In this document: positions 42,692 to 53,800 of the stretch, piece after piece
Position numbering within the stretch: the first letter of the stretch is position 1
How the letters are laid out: every line of letters begins with the position of its first letter
DNA from: Crotalaria pallida
Lineage: Eukaryota; Streptophyta; Magnoliopsida; Fabales; Fabaceae
Length of the DNA stretch: 64,000 nucleotides
Direction of reading: 5' to 3'
Assembly (NCBI GenBank): GCA_037953625.1
Contig: CM075655.1
Location: 19,300,001-19,364,000, forward strand
Translations under genes and position numbers: made by a program
The notes under the pieces: model-generated
Seen by the model: the letters and a program-made list of their open reading frames with translations, nothing else
Told to the model about the DNA's origin: nothing
Databases searched by the model: none

Positions 42692-44434
42692 TGTTGGAAG
42701 TCAAGCTGGTTGGAAGGCATGCTTCAAACTCTCTATGGACTTCAAGTTTGATTCAAGTATGTGTTTTGATGATAACAAGCCAACTCAAGTTCAATCTCAC
42801 AAGTGCAAGTGTCAAGATTGAAGGCTCAAGCAAGCTTAAGAATAGAAACCTTCTTCTTAGTTCAAATGTAAGGTAATGAAGTTTTTGTTTCCTTAAGAGT
42901 TACAAAGCCAATAAGTTTTTCATTTTAGGAGTGAAGAAGAAAAACGTGTTTTTGCATATAAAAATGTTTTTCTTCATTTAATCTGAGTAAAAATAATTGA
43001 TGCTACAAAACTCTGTATATTTGTATGTTTGCAAAAGAGAGTAATCGATTATCTTCTCAAATAATCGATTAACTTTGTTGCATCATAGAAAAATCAGAGA
43101 GGGTGTAATCGATTAACTGAATCATGTTAATCAGTTACTTTCTTATGAAAGTAATCGATTACATTAGTCAAGTAATCGATTATAATTGTTGCATCATATA
43201 TTTTTCAGAGGCTTAGTAATCGATTACAAGCTCTGTAGTAATCGATTACATGATGCTGCATCATATGCAAACCAGAGGCTCAGTAATCGATGAACTCCTT
43301 AGTGTAATCGATTATTATGAGTTGCATCATACAATAAACAGGAGTGGAGTAATCGATTAACTATTATTAGCCTAATCGATTACATGTTTTTCAAATGAAT
43401 TTAAGAATTTCCATTTTTGAAGGAATAATCGATTACCTTCAGAAAGTAATCGATTACTTCATGTTTTATTGAAAAACGTGTCAGAATTATTTTGATTATT
43501 TCCTGATTTGTTTTTATATAAAAGATTCTGATTTATTTTATAAAATTCGAAAATGATTTTAAATTTGAATTATTTCCTTTTTGGTTTTAAGAATCAAATC
43601 TTTATTTTATTTCGTAAATCGTTTTGATTTTGTTTTGATTTTAAAACTTATTTCAAATCTTATTTTATTCTGTTTTGATTTTGTTTTACTTATTCAAAAT
43701 CCTTTTTGATTCAAAATAGTTTTCTTTTTAAATTAAGAATCACACCAACATTCAGAATAGAGAATTTTTATTTTTTCATTCATTCTTTTCTGACCTGCAC
43801 GTTCTCTCTTCTTCTTCTTCTCAAGTCTTCTGCTCTTCATTGTTCATAGTCTTTTGAAGAACAAAACTTTTATTGGCTGAGTAAACTTCTAGAGAAACAC
43901 TACTTCACTATCAAAGAGCATATTGTTGTATCCGTGTTTTGAGAACACAAAAAGCTATTGTAATCACTATCATTGTATTTGTTCTAAACCTTAGTGGTTA
44001 GGGAGAGAATCCCTTAGTGGACCTTTGATACGTCGTAGGGCGAGGAACCCTGCTGTGTGATTGAGGCCCCTAGCGAATGGAGGTTCCTAGTAGTGTGCGG
44101 GGTGCTCTTGGTTGTAATAGGGTGCGACTCTATTGCTTATAAGAACTCTCAGGCGGGTCGCTTGGGGACTGGACTAGGCCTTTAAATGGGAAGGCTGAAC
44201 CAGTATAAAATTCACCGGTGCAAGCTTTTCTATCCCTATCTCTTTTAATTTCCGCATATTTCAATTTTACGTTTCCGCGCTACTCGTTTATTATTTTTCT
44301 ATCGTTTTCGCGATCCGTTTTCGAACGTTTAATCTCTCCATCTCAAATCAATTTTTAATTTGTCACGGTTTTTACAATACATTAATAAAACTTGATTCAC
44401 CCCCCCTCTCGAGATTTTGAGGCCAAAACCAACA
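42692..44434 (+). mobile_element. SIRE-c 3' LTR
   Basis: 1,743 bp, TGTTGGAAG...CCAAAACCAACA, with 6-bp inverted ends TGTTGG/CCAACA. Contains TTTGATGATAACAAG near the start, a long TAATCGATTA array and the block GGACTGGACTAGGCC..GAACCAGTATAAA (44166-44209). Followed by GAATA, whose partner is not visible because the 5' part of the element is outside or lost. Confidence 0.85.
43042..43456. repeat. TAATCGATTA paired-palindrome array in SIRE-c LTR
   Basis: Pairs start at 43042/43062, 43106/43128 (second degenerate), 43152/43173, 43217/43239, 43284/43305 (first degenerate), 43350/43373 and 43426/43447. Spacing inside pairs is 20-23 bp. Several pairs repeat every 64-67 bp with GTTGCATCATA between them. 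Confidence 0.9.
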
Positions 44435-44583
44435 GAATAGTCCTTTCCGTCTGCCCATCTATTTGCGGATGGTATGCAGAACTCAAACTCAGCTTCGTTC
44501 CCAAAGCCTCTTGCAAACTTTGCCAGAATCTTAAGGTAAAATCTTGGATCTTGATCATAGACAATACTAGAAGGTATGCCATG
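44435..44583 (-). pseudogene. Integrase fragment of an older chromovirus
   Basis: About 50 codons of gypsy integrase core on the minus strand: FWQSLQEALGTKLSLSSAY and HPQIDGQTERTI, with the catalytic Glu region. Truncated on one side by the SIRE-c LTR and on the other by the chromovirus LTR. Closest in type to the chromovirus at 47174-48556 but a separate copy. Confidence 0.8.
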
Positions 44584-47137
44584 TGTAACACCCTATATAA
44601 TAATTACCCTTAAAACCCGAAAATTAAGATTTAAAATTTCTTTTAAAACGAATATGATATTTGCCACAATAATCTTTCCTTTCATTAATAAAAAACATCA
44701 GAGTTATAAAGCGGAAGACTTAATACATCACAAGTAAAAAGTGAAGCCACATAGGTACACCGAGTTCATATTCAAAATACAAGATAGTGTTTTAGCTCGG
44801 CCAACTGGCCAAGACCCATCTAGGCTATCCGACTTTAATGACTTACTCTCCCTGTTAGGGAGAGTGAACCTGCTCGGCCGGGGACTGCGTCTGCTCGGGC
44901 TCAGTACCTGAAAAATGGTAAGGAGGTGACCATTACACAGAACTTAAATAAGCAGTTTCTAACATGACATACCGAACTACCAAGCCAAACACAAGTAGTC
45001 AGTTAGCACATAAATAACAAGAAATCAAACCATATACCACATGCATACATCATCATTTAGCTCGGTTCACATCATACGATCTCAATTAGCTCGGTTCACA
45101 TGCATACAATCTCATGTAGCTCGACTCACATCATTATCCAGTTTACCCATTACCTATTAGTTATACCTCGGTTCATCCGATTTAATTCCCCTTATACTCT
45201 TCTTAATTCCTACATTCGGTTTCTCCGCCACTACTCTCTTACCTCGGTAAATCATCTCTATCTCGGATTCATTACTCATTATTCCACTTTTACATAGCTT
45301 ATAATCTTTTACTCTTCTCGGATGCATACACCCAGTGCATGTCTTACACCATTTAAGGTCGGATATCAGAGTGTCCATAACTGCGAGTACCCAGTACCCG
45401 TCTTACAGCTGCACATACCCAGTATGCGTCTGACGCGATCAATGCACGCACCCAGTACGTGTCTTCTATGACCAGGAGCACTACCGCCGATCATTCTATG
45501 GAGTAAGGAGTGTCCATAACTGCGAGCACCCAGTACCCGTCTTACAGCGGCGCATCTCGGCGTCTTACGCGATCAATTCACGCACCCAGTACACGTCTGC
45601 TATGACCAGGAACACATCCCACCGATTCCGTGCTCGGAACCTTGTGTGAATCATAACTGCGAGTACCCAGTACCCATCTTACAGCTGCACATACCCAGTA
45701 TGCGTCTGACGCGATCAATGCACGCACCCAGTATGCGTCTGCTATGACCCGATCACACAACCATTTCTCTTTAATTTCTCTTATCCTTTTAATCATTTCT
45801 TTGCTCGGCCTCTCTCGGCTCAGCATCTCTTAATTATTTCTTTTTCCACTGATCATTCTCTCTAGCTCGGCCTCTCTCGGCTCAACCTCTTAGCTATTCC
45901 CCTTTTCCATTAATCACCCTCTCATCTATTCCTTCTATTTATTCTCTTATACTCTCCATATCGAAACACACCTCAGACCCACATTCACTCTCTCTTAGCT
46001 CGGCCACAGACATAAACAAAGAATATCAAAGCTCATAAACACTTATACCACAACAACAATATGAATAAAGCATTTAACCAGTCCATCATGCCAATATAAA
46101 CATATAACCGAAAAATAATATTCCCTCTTCACCTAAAATTCATGTTTCTAGTTCATTCATTGGTTCCCATTACGCTTTTTACCTTTCCTCTCTAATATTA
46201 TCTTATGTTCATTCCCTAATCTAACACCCACTCTTAGTACCCTTTATGAACACCCTAGAAACCCAAACTCAAGTAGAGGTAACACTCACTCCTTACCTCA
46301 AACCGTGAGGAGTAAGAGTTGAGGGTTTAAGAATGGTTTTCCTTGATGCTTGACCTTGTGAGCTTCACACCTCTTAAATCATTTCCTCCTTGCTGCACAC
46401 CGGATGCCACGACTGTCCAGGGGCGTCCGAAACGGAAAGAGAACGGAGAGGATGAGGGTTTCCAACCGGTGAAACTTGGTGGAAGAGAGGGATGTTCGTG
46501 AGTGAGAGGAGAGAAAGGAAATATGTTGGGGTTTGTGTGTTGCTGGAACTTCAGAGAAGAAAAGAGAGACAGAGGAGAAAGAGAATGAAAGTGTTATGTG
46601 TTGTGTTTGGGCTTTCTTTTATTCTTTTAGGGGAATTATTTGTGTGGTTCTCATTGGAGGCTTCTTAGAGAAGTCAAAACATGTGGATAGGATTCATTGG
46701 CTTCCAAAGGAAGCCATGAACAGTGACTTGAAAAGGACATAAAGCAATGATAGTGACATAAAGTGAATGATAGTGACATAGTACGGATGGTGCGAAACCC
46801 AATGGGCCAACAGCTCAACATGAGCTGTCACGGAGGAGCTAGGATACGTCGGCTCGGTATAGAGGAACGGCAGTAGACTGAGCTTCCTTCTCGGATAATA
46901 ATGTGAGGTGCACTGAGGTCGGCTAATCCGAGCTTGACAACAGGTTCCGCGTTTGTCCCTATTTAGCTCGGCCGGGATCGGTCCGAGGTCCAATACTTAC
47001 ATACTAGGTCGGCTTATGCTTCCTATTACCTCACTACCCTTATACAATTTCTACGGCTTAATCCTATCCTTAAATAAATATTTATATATATTATTTTATA
47101 AATTTATTATATTACTATTAATTTCTAGGATGTTACA
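44584..47137 (-). repeat. Chromovirus 3' LTR
   Basis: 2,554 bp, TGTAACACCC...AGGATGTTACA on the plus strand. CTCGG-rich, with tandem repeats at 45371-45750. The small ORFs inside are not genes. Confidence 0.92.
45371..45750. repeat. 137-139 bp tandem repeats in chromovirus LTR
   Basis: Three units, each containing ATAACTGCGAG, a run like ACCCAGTACCCGTCTTACAG and GACGCGATCAATGCACGCAC. Units start near 45371, 45510 and 45647. Shorter CCCAGTA.GCGTCT motifs repeat inside each. Confidence 0.85.
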
Positions 47138-47147
47138 TTCCTCTCCC
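47138..47147 (-). promoter_or_regulatory. Chromovirus polypurine tract
   Basis: Minus strand GGGAGAGGAA adjoining the 3' LTR. Confidence 0.75.
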
Positions 47148-47173
47148 ACTTACAGGAATTTCGTCCTCGAAAT

Positions 47174-48556
47174 TTAGTCGGCACTGAACAGTTGCAGATA
47201 TGACTGCTTCATCTTCTCCTCGAGTTCCCAAGTAGCTTCCTCCACATTATTCCGATTCCAGACGACCTTGACCAAAGAGATTTCCTTCCCTCGGAGCCGT
47301 CTGACTTGTTTGTCCTCAACTCGGACTGGAAGAACTTCGAAGGTCAGGTTGTCTTTTAGCGGCAGTTCATCCACTGCTATCACATGTGAGAGGTCATGAA
47401 TGTACCTCCTAAGTTGTGAGACGTGAAATACATCATGGAGTTTAGACAAGTGCGGAGGTAGAGCAATTCTGTAAGCTACTGGTCCAACCTTCTCCGATAT
47501 CTGGTACGGTCCGACAAACCGAGGGGTCAACTTCTTTGATTTGATAGCTCGGCCGATACCTGTTACAGGGGATACTCGAAGGAATACATGATATCCCTCA
47601 ATGAAGTTCAAGGGTTTCCTTCTCTTGTCGGCATAGCTCTTCTGTCGGTCTTGTGCTGCTTTCATCTTTCCTTGTATCATTTGGATCTTCTCGGTTGTCT
47701 CATGCACAATGTCAGGACCAATCAACAAGTTTTCTCTTATCTGGAACCAGCATAACGGCGTCCGACATTTTCGACCATACAATGCTTCGAAAGGAGCCAT
47801 TCCGATACTTGAATGGAAACTGTTGTTGTAGGTAAATTCGACCAATGGCAATAGTGTTTCCTAGCTTTCCGACCGTTCAAGCACACATGTTCTCAGCAAG
47901 TCCTCAAGAGTTTGAATGGTGCGCTCGGATTGTCCGTCGGTCTGAGGATGATAAGCTGTGCTAAACCTCAACTTTGTACCCATGGCTTGCTGCAAACTCT
48001 GCCAGAATCAGGATAAGAAACGAGGATCATGGTCCAACACTATGCTGCTCGGAACACCGTGAAGCCTGACAATTTCCTTGATGTACAGTTGCGTCAACTT
48101 CTCCAAGCTATACTTCATGCTGATCGGTAGAAAATGGGCACACTTTGTCAGTCGGTCCACCACGATCCAAATGGCTTCCTGCCCGGATCTCGTTCTTGGT
48201 AGGCCCGACACAAAATCCATCGAAATGTTGTCCCACTTCCATTGCGGAATCTCCAAGGATTTGAGTAATCCTCCTGGTTTCTGATGCTCGATCTTGGCTT
48301 TCTGGCATGTCAAACACCGAGACACATAATCTGCTACATCGGTCTTCAACTTCGGCCACCAAAATAACCTCTTCAGATCCTGGTACATCTTTGTGGCTCC
48401 TGGGTGTAGACTCATCTTTATTTTATGGGCCTCTTTCATTAACTCTCTTCGGACTTCAAAATCCATAGGAATGCAAACTCGGCCCCGATATCGTATAAGA
48501 CCATCGGATCCTTTAGTGAAGTCGGGTTCTTCCTTGTCTCCTGCTCTTTCTAGCAA
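47174..48556 (-). pseudogene. pol: Chromovirus integrase with C-terminal chromodomain
   Basis: The N-terminal HHCC zinc finger is visible: H and H around EAHKIKMSLHPGATKMY, then CLTCQ. The core has D in ISMDFVSGLP and D in VLDHDPRF. A CGA-to-TGA stop follows at about 48008, then the Glu region (TDGQSERTIQ), a TGG-to-TAG stop near 47852, and an open 225-codon tail. The tail carries FTYNNSFHSSIGMAPFEALY, the GPY region (FVGPYQISEKVGPVAYRI) and a chromodomain-like end (KEISLVKVVWNRNNVEEATW). Such chromodomains steer insertion toward heterochromatin. Inactive here. Confidence 0.88.
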
Positions 48557-48559
48557 TTT

Positions 48560-49004
48560 CTAGAGTTCTAGGTCGGCGGCCTGTCTTTCCTTGATAAACC
48601 CCACAAACTCATTTGTTACTTGCAGCATTTCCAGCACCACACTATTTTCCTTCTTCTGTATGCCGAGGTTAAGATCGCTAAACTCCTGCATCAACTGCAA
48701 CTCTTGGACCATCATATTGCTCAGATGAAGGCTTTTCCTGCTTAGGGCGTCGGCCACAACGTTGGCTTTTCCGGGATGATAGTGCAAGCTGAAATCGTAA
48801 TCTTTCAAAAATTCCACCCATCTGCGCTGTCTCATGTTCAGTTCCTTCTGGTCGAACAGATAGCCGAGACTCTTGTGGTCACTGAACACCTCGACTTTCG
48901 TGCCATACAGATAGTGTCTCCAAATCTTAAGGGCGAACACCACAGCTGCCAATTCGAGATCATGAGTGGGGTAATTTTGTTCGTGTTGCCGAAGCTATCT
49001 AGAG
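48560..49004 (-). pseudogene. pol: Chromovirus RNase H, downstream part
   Basis: Continues the RNase H broken by Athila 2 at 49004. It has a stop where family members have Gln in the ..RQLR region, then LAAVVFALKIWRHYLYG, the Asp-containing FSDHKSLGYLF and HPGKANVVADALSRK. A TAG at about 48557-48562 separates it from integrase in the same frame. Confidence 0.85.
49000..49004. repeat. Target site duplication TAGAG (left of Athila 2)
   Basis: Identical to 59109-59113. Confidence 0.93.
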
Positions 49005-50124
49005 TGATGAGCATTTTATTTCCCATTATTCCTTGCATTATTTTACTCCTATTATTGATACTTGTTGCCTATTTGACATTGTTTAGCTTGATTTAGTGAT
49101 TTAGAGTTTATTGGACTAATATTCTGAATATTGTTTAATTTGGGATTATTTAGCCTAATTAATTCTATTTCTATTTTCAGGTCATATTTGGCACAAGGGC
49201 TTTTTGGACATTTTGGGAATGAAGATTTAATTTTGGAAGAGAAGATATATGATGAAGTGAAGATTGTAATCTATCTTTAGGATTAGTTGAGATTTAGTTA
49301 TATCTTTTAATATTTAGATTTTATCTATAAGATATTTTTAGATTTAATTTAGAGATAAGCTTTCCTTAGGATTTGGGCCCATGATTTAGGCCCGTTTTGT
49401 GATTTAAAAAGCCAAATTCGTGTAAACCCGAGGAGAGAGCTTCCATTCACGTTTTTTACATTCTCTCTCATAGAGAAGGCTTAGTTTTGCTCTCCAAGCT
49501 TGTGGAGGCTGCTAGGGTTTCTCTCTCTTCCCTTTTCTACACGTTTTTGGTATTTTTCTTCATGGAAGGCTAAACTCTTAGGTTAAATCCCTTTGGTAAT
49601 GTATCACATACTCTTGAGGTTCTGTTCTTAATGCTATTTCGTTTTTATTCACTGTTTTCATGCTTATTGATATGTTATGGTTCGCTTAGTTCCATTCTAT
49701 AGAGATAATCCATGTGTATGAATGCTTAATTTATGCAAACTCGTAAAAACTTCATGCTTTGGCTTTTAATGCTTAATTAGAGGTTTGGGTTTTGGGGTGA
49801 GAATTGAATTTTCGCTTAGTATTTAATTCTCACGAGTTGGACAGTGAAGAGGAAGGAAATTGATCTTTTGTGACCGATGATAGAGTTGTGAACGCGAGCC
49901 AAAGGGGTTTATCCGCTTTTCCTTATCTGTTTCTTCGTTTTAATTTAATTCTGTTTTGATTTCAATTATTCAATATTCAATATAAAAAAAAAACCCCTGT
50001 TTTCTATGCATACTATGTGTTCGACCTTTTGCTTGATAAGATATTCCTTGGGAGACGACCTAGGAGTCACTTCCTAGTACTATACTTAAACTGTTTTTAT
50101 TTGTATCGGGTACGGCCTCGATCA
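49005..50124 (+). repeat. Athila 2 5' LTR
   Basis: 1,120 bp, TGATGAGC..CTCGATCA. Confidence 0.96.
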
Positions 50125-50128
50125 AATT

Positions 50129-50146
50129 TGGCGCCGTTGCCGGGGA
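50129..50146 (+). promoter_or_regulatory. Primer binding site (tRNA-Asp), Athila 2
   Basis: TGGCGCCGTTGCCGGGGA, four bases after the LTR, identical to Athila 1. Confidence 0.9.
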
Positions 50147-50849
50147 TTATCGGTTCTTGCCAAAGGTCATTAGTAGTTAGTTAGTGTCGTAGTTAGTATA
50201 GTTATTATAGTGTGTCGTGTCTGATTCAGGGTCTAGTAGTCAATTCTGATAACCGGTTGAAGTTGCACTGTTTGTTGTTTTGCTATTTTGTTGCAATTAG
50301 TGTATTTGATTGATTCTGTGGTTGCTAGTTCACATAGTTGTGGGTGGAATTTTTGCACGAAAATTTATATCCACACTACTTTTATCATATAAAAAGGTTT
50401 TGAGGCACCATGATCACTCAGATCATCACTTGTTGTGAGTTCCAGAAAAATTTTCCAAGTTTTAGCAGCACTTTCTTCAAATCGTCGCAACTTTTGACCC
50501 GTAACTCGGAATTTGACGAATTTTATATCAAATCGAAGGGAATTTTCTGAATAATCTGATTTTTCTCACTTTGTCAGAAAACTCCTTCGTCTGGATCCTG
50601 AAAAAGCCGTTTTACTATTTCTTTTTTATTTTACAAGTTTTATTTTCTTAGTTTTTGGTCTCTGATTTAATTGTTTGACTTGGTTCCCTTTTGAATTTTG
50701 TCCTCAAACTTTTTGTGGTATGTTTTCATGATTTTAGGGTGCTGAAAAAAATAAAGAAAAAATTTTAAAAAAATAAAAAATTTTGTTGCCTATTTTGGTC
50801 ATGTATATTAGTGACAGTTTGCTATGCTTAATGGTGTTCTGTTCAGTAC
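50147..50849 (+). other. Athila 2 untranslated leader
   Basis: About 700 bp, noncoding, near-identical to Athila 1. A/T tract at 50745-50785. Confidence 0.75.
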
Positions 50850-53800
50850 ATGACTAGGGGCAACCCAAGCTACTTTCATCCATATAACCCTGAAATAGAT
50901 AGAACTTATCACAGACTAGTTAGACAAAATAGGAACCAGTCCATAGGTAGTGAGTCTATTGAGTCTTTACATAGTGAGTCTGCTTCTTTTTCTTCTATTC
51001 CTATAAATTCTGATTCTTATTCTGATTATTCTGAAAATATGGCTCAACCTCCACCACGTGAGAGGACATTTAGGGAGCTGGCTGCACCTGATTTCACTAT
51101 TGAAGATTTGTGCATCCAGTATCCCGATGACCCGTATGAGCTAAGGTCTGGACTAATTCATTTGTTGCCCAAGTTTAATGGTCTTGCAGGTGAGGATCCT
51201 CATAAACATCTCAAGCAGTTCCATATTGTCTGTGCTACTATGAAACCACATGATGTGCAAGAGGATCATGTTTGTCTTAAGGCATTCCCACACTCCCTAG
51301 AGGGGCTAGCCAAGGATTGGTTGTACGATCTGGCCCCTGGTTCTATCACAGTCTGGGATGACCTGAAGAGGGCATTTTTGGAGAAATTCTTCCCTGCATG
51401 CAGAACAACAGCAATCCGAAAGGATATATCAGGCATCAGGCAACAAAGTGGAGAAAGTCTCTATGAGTATTGGGAAAGATTCAAGAGACTGTGTGCGAGC
51501 TGCCCCCACCATCAGATCTCAGAGCAGCTGCTTATTCAATATTTCTATGAAGGTCTCAACCTCATGGAGAGAAACATGCTTGATGCTGCAAGTGGTGGTG
51601 CCCTAGGAGACATGACACCTTTAGAAGCCAGAGTCAAGATTGAGAAGATGGCTTCCAATTGTCAACAATTTCATGCAAGGGGCAACAGCGATGCAATCAT
51701 AGTGAGAGGAGTGAATGATGTTGGCACAAGTTCTGGTAAGGTTGAGAAGCTTGAACAGAAGATAGATTCACTTACAACTTTGATCACTCAATTGGCCATC
51801 AACCAGAAGAATTTGTCTCTGCCTGCTAGATTATGTGGCATATGCACATCCGCTGAGCACCCCACAGATGCATGCCCTTCTGTGCAGCAGCAGCAACCAA
51901 CAACTGGTGCTGACCAACCTGAGGCATATGCCGCCAACATCTTCAACAGTAGAAATCAGCAGCCACAAAACTTTGATCTCTCTACCAACAGATACAACCC
52001 TGGTTGGAGGAACCATCCCAACCTGAGATGGTCTGATCAGCAGCAACCTTCACAGGTTCAATTTCAGAACAATTCTAGACCACCATATGTACCTCCTCCA
52101 GTCCAGCAACAGAGACAACAACAGGCTAATTCTGCACCACCAGCTCCTAGTACTGAGCAGCAGCCTTCATTGGAAGAGCTGATGAAACAGATGACCATGC
52201 AAAATCTCCAATTCCAACAGGAAACTAGAGCATCCATTCAAAGACAAGAGGCCTCCATTCAATCTTTGACCAATCAGATGGGACAGATGGCAACAGCAAT
52301 CAACACTATGCAATCTCAGAATTCTAACAAGTTTCCATCCCAAACAGTAATCAATCCAAACCAGAATGTGAATGCCATTAGTCTAAGGTCAGGGAAGCAG
52401 ATTGTCACACCCACACCAGAATCTGACCTCAACAAAGATGATCTAGTTTCAACCAACAAGAAGAGCCAAATGGTCGAGGAGAGTGAGCACACAAGTACCA
52501 GAAAATCCCATCCAGCTCAGCCTTCCACAAGCACAACACCTGCTGCTGCCCAACAACCACCCCCCATTCCTCTTCCTTTCCCACCAAGGGGGGTGACTCA
52601 AAGCAAGAAAATGGAAGAGATTGACAAAGAGATACTTGACACATTCAGGAAGGTGGAAGTCAACATACCCCTTCTTGATGCAATCAAGCAGATTCCAAGG
52701 TATGCAAAGTTCTTGAAGGATCTATGCACACACAAACGGAAGCTCAAGGGCAATGAGAGGATCAACATGGGAAGAAATGTCTCTGCTCTTATAGGTAAAC
52801 CCGTCCCTCATATTCCTGAAAAGTGTAAGGATCCTGGAACTTTCTTTGTGCCTTGTATCATAGGTAATACTAAATTTGAGAATGCTTTGCTAGATTTAGG
52901 AGCATCTATTAATGTTATGCCTATGTCTGTTTTCAAGTCTCTTTCACTTGGACCCCTTCAACCTACGGGTGTGGTTATTCACTTGGCAAATAGATCTACT
53001 GCCTACCCCGCAGGTTTGATAGAGGATGTCCTGGTTTGGGTTGAAGAGCTTATCTTTCCTGCTGATTTTTATATTCTTGATATGGAAGAGGACACCTCTC
53101 GTAGTGCTGTCCCTATCATATTAGGGAGACCATTTTTGAAAACAGCCCGAACCAAGATAGATGTGCATGCAGGTACACTTTCCATGGAATTTGATGACAG
53201 TGTGGTTCGATTCAATATTTTTGATGCTATGAAACATTTTTCTGATGACCACTCTGTCTTTCATGTTGACTTGATTGATGATCTGATTGATGAGCATGTT
53301 CTAGACTTTTTGCATGATTATGATTTGCCATCTTTCACTAGCTCATTTACTTGTTCTGCATGTTCTGATTCCGAAATGTGCACTGCATGCATTGAAATTG
53401 ACCAGTTTTTAAATTCTGCTACTGCATCTGTTGATTCATATGATATAGATTCAGATCATGCTAACCCCATTTCTGTTTTGCATGAGTCTAATTCACTTGT
53501 TCAGGTGCAGGCGGCAGAATCCAATTCTGCTGCTCCTTTAGTTCCATCTGTGATGCAGGCACCTTTATTGGACCTGAAGCCCCTTCCTCCTCATCTCAAA
53601 TATGCTTACTTGGAGGCTGAGCAGAAACTTCCAGTGATCATCTCTACCTCCCTTTCTGTTGATCAAGAGAAGAAGCTGCTGGATGTGATTAGAGCAAACA
53701 AAAGGGCAATAGGATGGACTTTGGCAGACATACCTGGTATTAGCCCCTCCATGTGCATGCATCGGATTTTATTGGAGGATGTGGCTAAACCGGTGAGACA

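Noticed and set aside
42661..42876. 71-codon ORF at the start of the SIRE-c LTR
   Set aside because: Starts in the polypurine region and runs into the LTR; no domain and no support as a gene.
43042..43456. Regular palindromic repeats with spacers that look CRISPR-like
   Set aside because: Repeats are only 10 bp, spacers about 10 and 40-55 bp, inside a plant LTR, with no cas genes; the window is eukaryotic.
46533..46742. 69-codon ORF repeated at 63759-63968, as if a conserved small gene
   Set aside because: It is the same piece of the two chromovirus LTRs; conservation is explained by LTR duplication.
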